NCBI RefSeq assembly: GCF_002270055.1 | Contig: NZ_NIBG01000003.1 | Location: 262,817 to 326,816, forward strand | DNA: 64,000 nucleotides | From: Anaeromicrobium sediminis | Lineage (GTDB): Bacteria > Bacillota > Clostridia > Peptostreptococcales > Thermotaleaceae | Direction: 5' to 3' | In this document: piece after piece, positions 61,511-64,000 of the stretch | Layout of the letters: each line of letters opens with the position of its first letter | Numbering within the stretch: the stretch's first letter is position 1 | Program-made: the position numbers and the translations under genes | The notes under the pieces: model-generated | What the model saw: only the letters and a program-made list of their open reading frames with translations | Told to the model about the DNA's origin: nothing | The model's database searches: none

Positions 61511-62869
61511 ATGAGTATGGATGTTATGATTAAAAAAGCTAGAGAAGCACAAAAAGAATTCGAGAGTTTTTCACAAGAACAAGTAGATATGATGGTAAAG
61601 GTTATAGCAAAGGTTGTATATGACAATGCTGAGAGCTTAGCTAGATTAGCTGTAGATGAAACTGGAATGGGAGTTTATGAGCACAAGGTTGCTAAGAACA
61701 AAGGTAAGTCTAAAGTAATCTGGAATGACTTAAGAGATAAGAGATCTGTTGGAATCATCAGCAGAGATGAAAATACTAAGATTATTGAAGTTGCAAAGCC
61801 AATGGGAGTTGTAGGAGCTGTTACTCCAACTACTAACCCAATTGTTACTCCAATGTGTAATGCAATGTTCGCATTAAAAGGAAGAAATGCTATTGTTGTA
61901 GCACCTCATCCAAGAGCTAAAAAGTGTAGTACAAAGACTGTTGAGTTAATGAACCAAGCTATTAGAGACTTAAACATTGGAGCACCTGAGAATTTAATTC
62001 AAATCATTGAAGAACCTTCAATTGAAAAGACTAACCAATTAATGAACGTAGCTGACGTTGTAGTTGCAACTGGTGGTATGGGAATGGTTAAAGCTGCTTA
62101 CTCAAGTGGAAAGCCAGCATACGGAGTTGGAGCTGGAAACGTTCAAGTTATTGTAGATAGAGATGTAGACTTTAATGAAGCTGCTTCTAGAATCATTACA
62201 GGAAGAACTTTCGATAACGGAATCATCTGTTCTGGAGAGCAAACAATCATCGCTCATAAAGATGACTATGATAATGTTATGAAAGCATTCGAAGATCAAG
62301 GATGTTACTTAGTAAAAGGTGAAGAAGATAAGAAGAAATTCAGAGATACTATCTTCCATGATGGACATATGAACAAAGACGTGGTAGGTCAAACAACTGC
62401 TAAAATCGCTGAAATGGCAGGAGTAGAAATTCCAGCTGATACTAAGATTATCTTATTAGAAGCTGATGGAATTGGTGAAGAAGACTTATTATGTAAAGAA
62501 AAAATGTGTCCAGTAATGTCTACATTTAAGTATGAAAACATTGACGAAGCTGTTATGATTGCTAAGACTAACTTAGATATGGAAGGAAGCGGACACAGTG
62601 CTGCTATTCACTCTAACACTTTAGAGAACATAGAAAAAGCTGGAGCTGGATTATCAGTATCTAGATTAGTAGTTAACGCTCCATCTGCTACAACTGCTGG
62701 TGGAAGTTTCACTAATGGATTTGCTCCAACAACTACATTAGGATGCGGATCTTGGGGTAACAACTCAATTTCTGAAAACTTCACTTACAAGCACTTAATC
62801 AACGTTTCAAGAATTGCTTTATTACAAGAAGATGCAGAAGTTCCAACTGACGAGCAAATTTGGGCATAA
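61511..62869 (+). CDS. sucD: CoA-acylating succinate-semialdehyde dehydrogenase
   Basis: A 452-residue CoA-dependent aldehyde dehydrogenase making succinate semialdehyde from succinyl-CoA. It shows GVVGAVTPTTNPIVTPMCNAMFALKGRN, VVATGGMGMVKAAYSSGKPAYGVGAGN and catalytic cysteine in DNGIICSGEQ; the C-terminus holds GSFTNGFAPTTTLGCGSWGNN. It forms a two-step pathway with the upstream 4hbD. It has the strongest 'highly expressed' codon use in the window. AAGGGGGC precedes the ATG. Confidence 0.9.
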   Translation: MSMDVMIKKAREAQKEFESFSQEQVDMMVKVIAKVVYDNAESLARLAVDETGMGVYEHKVAKNKGKSKVIWNDLRDKRSVGIISRDENTKIIEVAKPMGVVGAVTPTTNPIVTPMCNAMFALKGRNAIVVAPHPRAKKCSTKTVELMNQAIRDLNIGAPENLIQIIEEPSIEKTNQLMNVADVVVATGGMGMVKAAYSSGKPAYGVGAGNVQVIVDRDVDFNEAASRIITGRTFDNGIICSGEQTIIAHKDDYDNVMKAFEDQGCYLVKGEEDKKKFRDTIFHDGHMNKDVVGQTTAKIAEMAGVEIPADTKIILLEADGIGEEDLLCKEKMCPVMSTFKYENIDEAVMIAKTNLDMEGSGHSAAIHSNTLENIEKAGAGLSVSRLVVNAPSATTAGGSFTNGFAPTTTLGCGSWGNNSISENFTYKHLINVSRIALLQEDAEVPTDEQIWA

Positions 62870-62880
62870 TTAATATAGTA

Positions 62881-62914
62881 AAAACGGGTCAATATTGACC
62901 CGTTTTTTATTTTG
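62881..62914 (+). terminator. rho-independent terminator
   Basis: A 26-bp perfect palindrome with core GGGTCAATATTGACCC, then TTATTTT, after sucD. Confidence 0.92.
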
Positions 62915-63001
62915 TAAAAAAAGAGTTTATAACTATTTCCATTTGGTTATCTTATTTAATAGGTAAAAAAATAGTTTATGAATAGGAAAGGTGAAATTAA
63001 A

Positions 63002-63556
63002 ATGGCAGTTAAAAATGTTATGACTGAAGATTATTTAAGATCATCCTATGGTGGAGAAAGTATGGCTCATATGAGATATCTTACATGGGCAGATATGGCT
63101 GATGATGAGAAGGTGCCTAATATAGGAAGATTATTTAGAGCCATTGCTTATGCAGAATTAGTTCATGCAAATAATCATTTTAAAGTACTAGAAGATAAAA
63201 AAAATGATTATACTGTAACAGCAGGAGCTGTATTTGGAAGGGGAACTACTGTAGAGAATCTACAGGGAGCTATAAATGGTGAACTTCACGAAGTAGAGCA
63301 AATGTATCCTGCTTACTTACAAGTGGCAGAGTTTCAAGATGAAAAGGAAGCTAAAAGATCCTTTCACTTTGCCCTTGAAGCTGAAAAAATTCATGCAGCC
63401 TTATTTAAAGATGCTCAAGATGCAGCTAAAGAAGGTGAAGATTTAAAAATGGATTCTGTACACGTATGTCCAATCTGTGGTCATACAGTTTTAGATGAAG
63501 CTCCTGAAAAATGTCCTATTTGTGGAGCTAAAAAAGAAGTATATAAAAGTTTTTAA
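63002..63556 (+). CDS. rbr: rubrerythrin
   Basis: A 184-residue peroxide-reducing protein of anaerobes. The N-terminal four-helix di-iron domain carries the ligand helices around GGESMAHMRYLTW, AELVHANNHF, GELHEVEQMYP and ALEAEKIHAALF; the C-terminal rubredoxin-like knuckle is CPICG...CPICGA (about residues 155-175). ATG 63002 follows AGGAAAGGTG; an in-frame ATG at 62978 lacks a well-placed ribosome site. It is a single gene between sucD and an rRNA operon. Confidence 0.94.
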   Translation: MAVKNVMTEDYLRSSYGGESMAHMRYLTWADMADDEKVPNIGRLFRAIAYAELVHANNHFKVLEDKKNDYTVTAGAVFGRGTTVENLQGAINGELHEVEQMYPAYLQVAEFQDEKEAKRSFHFALEAEKIHAALFKDAQDAAKEGEDLKMDSVHVCPICGHTVLDEAPEKCPICGAKKEVYKSF

Positions 63557-63598
63557 CTAATTAGGGTATCAATCTTGGTGATACCCTAATTAGTTATT
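63555..63598 (+). terminator. rho-independent terminator
   Basis: A 17-bp perfect stem (AACTAATTAGGGTATCA and its complement) with a 7-nt loop, overlapping the rubrerythrin stop codon. Confidence 0.85.
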
Positions 63599-63714
63599 TA
63601 TAATTGTTGATTGTGAGTTATATATATAGGAAAGTAAAATAAAGAGAAAAAGACGTTAAGAGGTGTGAAATAGGTAGAGTACTAATGGTATTAAGAAAAT
63701 ATATTAAAAAAGTG

Positions 63715-63743
63715 TTGACATGAAGAAGTGAATATGGTATTCT
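63715..63743 (+). promoter_or_regulatory. rRNA operon promoter P1
   Basis: TTGACA (63715-63720), 17-nt spacer, TATTCT (63738-63743). Confidence 0.75.
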
Positions 63744-63788
63744 ATATCTTGTCGTCAAGACGGTCAATAAATTTTCTCGAAAAAGTAT

Positions 63789-63817
63789 TTGACAGTCTCC
63801 GATAAAAATGGTAAGAT
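63789..63817 (+). promoter_or_regulatory. rRNA operon promoter P2
   Basis: TTGACA (63789-63794), 17-nt spacer, TAAGAT (63812-63817), 74 bp after P1; tandem promoters are usual for rRNA operons in Firmicutes. Confidence 0.8.
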
Positions 63818-64000
63818 GGTTGAGTCGCCAAAACGAGGCGACAAAGCAAATTGAACTTTGAAAACTAAACAGTATAAGAATTTAAGCCAGCTTGAGTAAT
63901 TAAATAAATGACCGAATGGGAATTGATTTAATTACGATATGAGTAACCACGATAGTGGTATACGAATTTTATAACAACCTTTATTAAAGGTATAACGTTA
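63818..64000 (+). other. leader of an rRNA operon, upstream of 16S
   Basis: It contains a stem GTCGCC / GGCGAC (63824-63842), then a boxA-like TTGAACTTTGAAAACTAAAC (63851-63870), the usual sequence in front of clostridial and bacillar 16S genes, and processing-stem candidates TAATTAAAT...ATTTAATTA (63897-63937) and CCAC-gata-GTGG (63947-63958). The start of mature 16S rRNA is not reached. Confidence 0.8.

Noticed and set aside
1..64000. CRISPR arrays, tRNA genes, transposases, prophage genes, known riboswitches
   Set aside because: None recognised on reading both strands; the two long repeats found have different structure. A covariance-model search could still find a divergent riboswitch.

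Overview
The window is very AT-rich and comes from an anaerobic, spore-forming low-GC Gram-positive bacterium, most likely class Clostridia. The evidence is an H-type small acid-soluble spore protein, a Spo0E-like phosphatase, two glycyl-radical/radical-SAM genes, rubrerythrin, corrinoid methyltransferases with a RACo-type activator, and the 4-hydroxybutyrate genes 4hbD and sucD. No phage, IS element, CRISPR array or tRNA was recognised. The window ends in the promoter and leader of an rRNA operon, before the 16S gene starts.

Layout. 0-6.8 kb: a partial M20 amidohydrolase, a YibE/F membrane protein, a sigma-54 activator next to an agmatinase-family gene and a YjiH transporter (with a clear -24/-12 promoter and three palindromic upstream sites), then uppP. 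7-12.3 kb: housekeeping and accessory genes (sspH, stalk-domain protein, flavin reductase, CPBP protease, GNAT, an sdpRI-like pair with a 38-bp palindrome, a DMT transporter). 12.5-17.4 kb: a trans-4-hydroxyproline reduction operon (hypD, hypE, GntR regulator, proC) behind a 32-bp palindromic operator, with codon use unlike its neighbours. 17.5-22 kb: M16 protease, msrB, HAD phosphatase, CHASE-GGDEF protein.

22-39.2 kb is the most unusual part, a corrinoid methyl-transfer island. It holds a PocR-AraC regulator, an MtaA-like methyltransferase fused to a thioredoxin-like domain, a CobW-type GTPase with an altered metal motif, a Spo0E-like peptide, a CMD protein, a MetH-activation-domain protein overlapping a RACo-like ferredoxin-ASKHA protein, a second MtaA-like protein, ridA and serine dehydratase, an XRE-cupin regulator, a B12-binding corrinoid protein, a BCCT betaine carrier, a non-pyrrolysine MttB homologue and an Asp/Glu-racemase-family protein. 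The two MtaA-like genes, 6.6 kb apart on opposite strands, share a 35-bp promoter element (33 of 35 identical) at the same spacing from a TATAAT box. The likely picture is import of a quaternary amine such as glycine or proline betaine, transfer of its methyl to the corrinoid protein by the MttB homologue, onward transfer by the MtaA-like proteins, and reductive repair of cobalt by the RACo protein. Substrate and methyl acceptor cannot be read from sequence.

39-64 kb: a DUF1287 lipoprotein, a MarR-controlled RND efflux operon with a 26-bp tandem repeat in its leader, a GHL10 glycosidase, a formate/nitrite channel, an 800-bp gene-free stretch with possible gene remnants, a two-gene LysO exporter facing an amino-acid ABC transporter, a full rbsRKDACB ribose operon, 4hbD-sucD, rubrerythrin, and the rRNA leader with two tandem promoters. 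A multi-hairpin intergenic repeat about 165 bp long occurs twice (7.98 and 53.69 kb), with a compensatory base-pair change.
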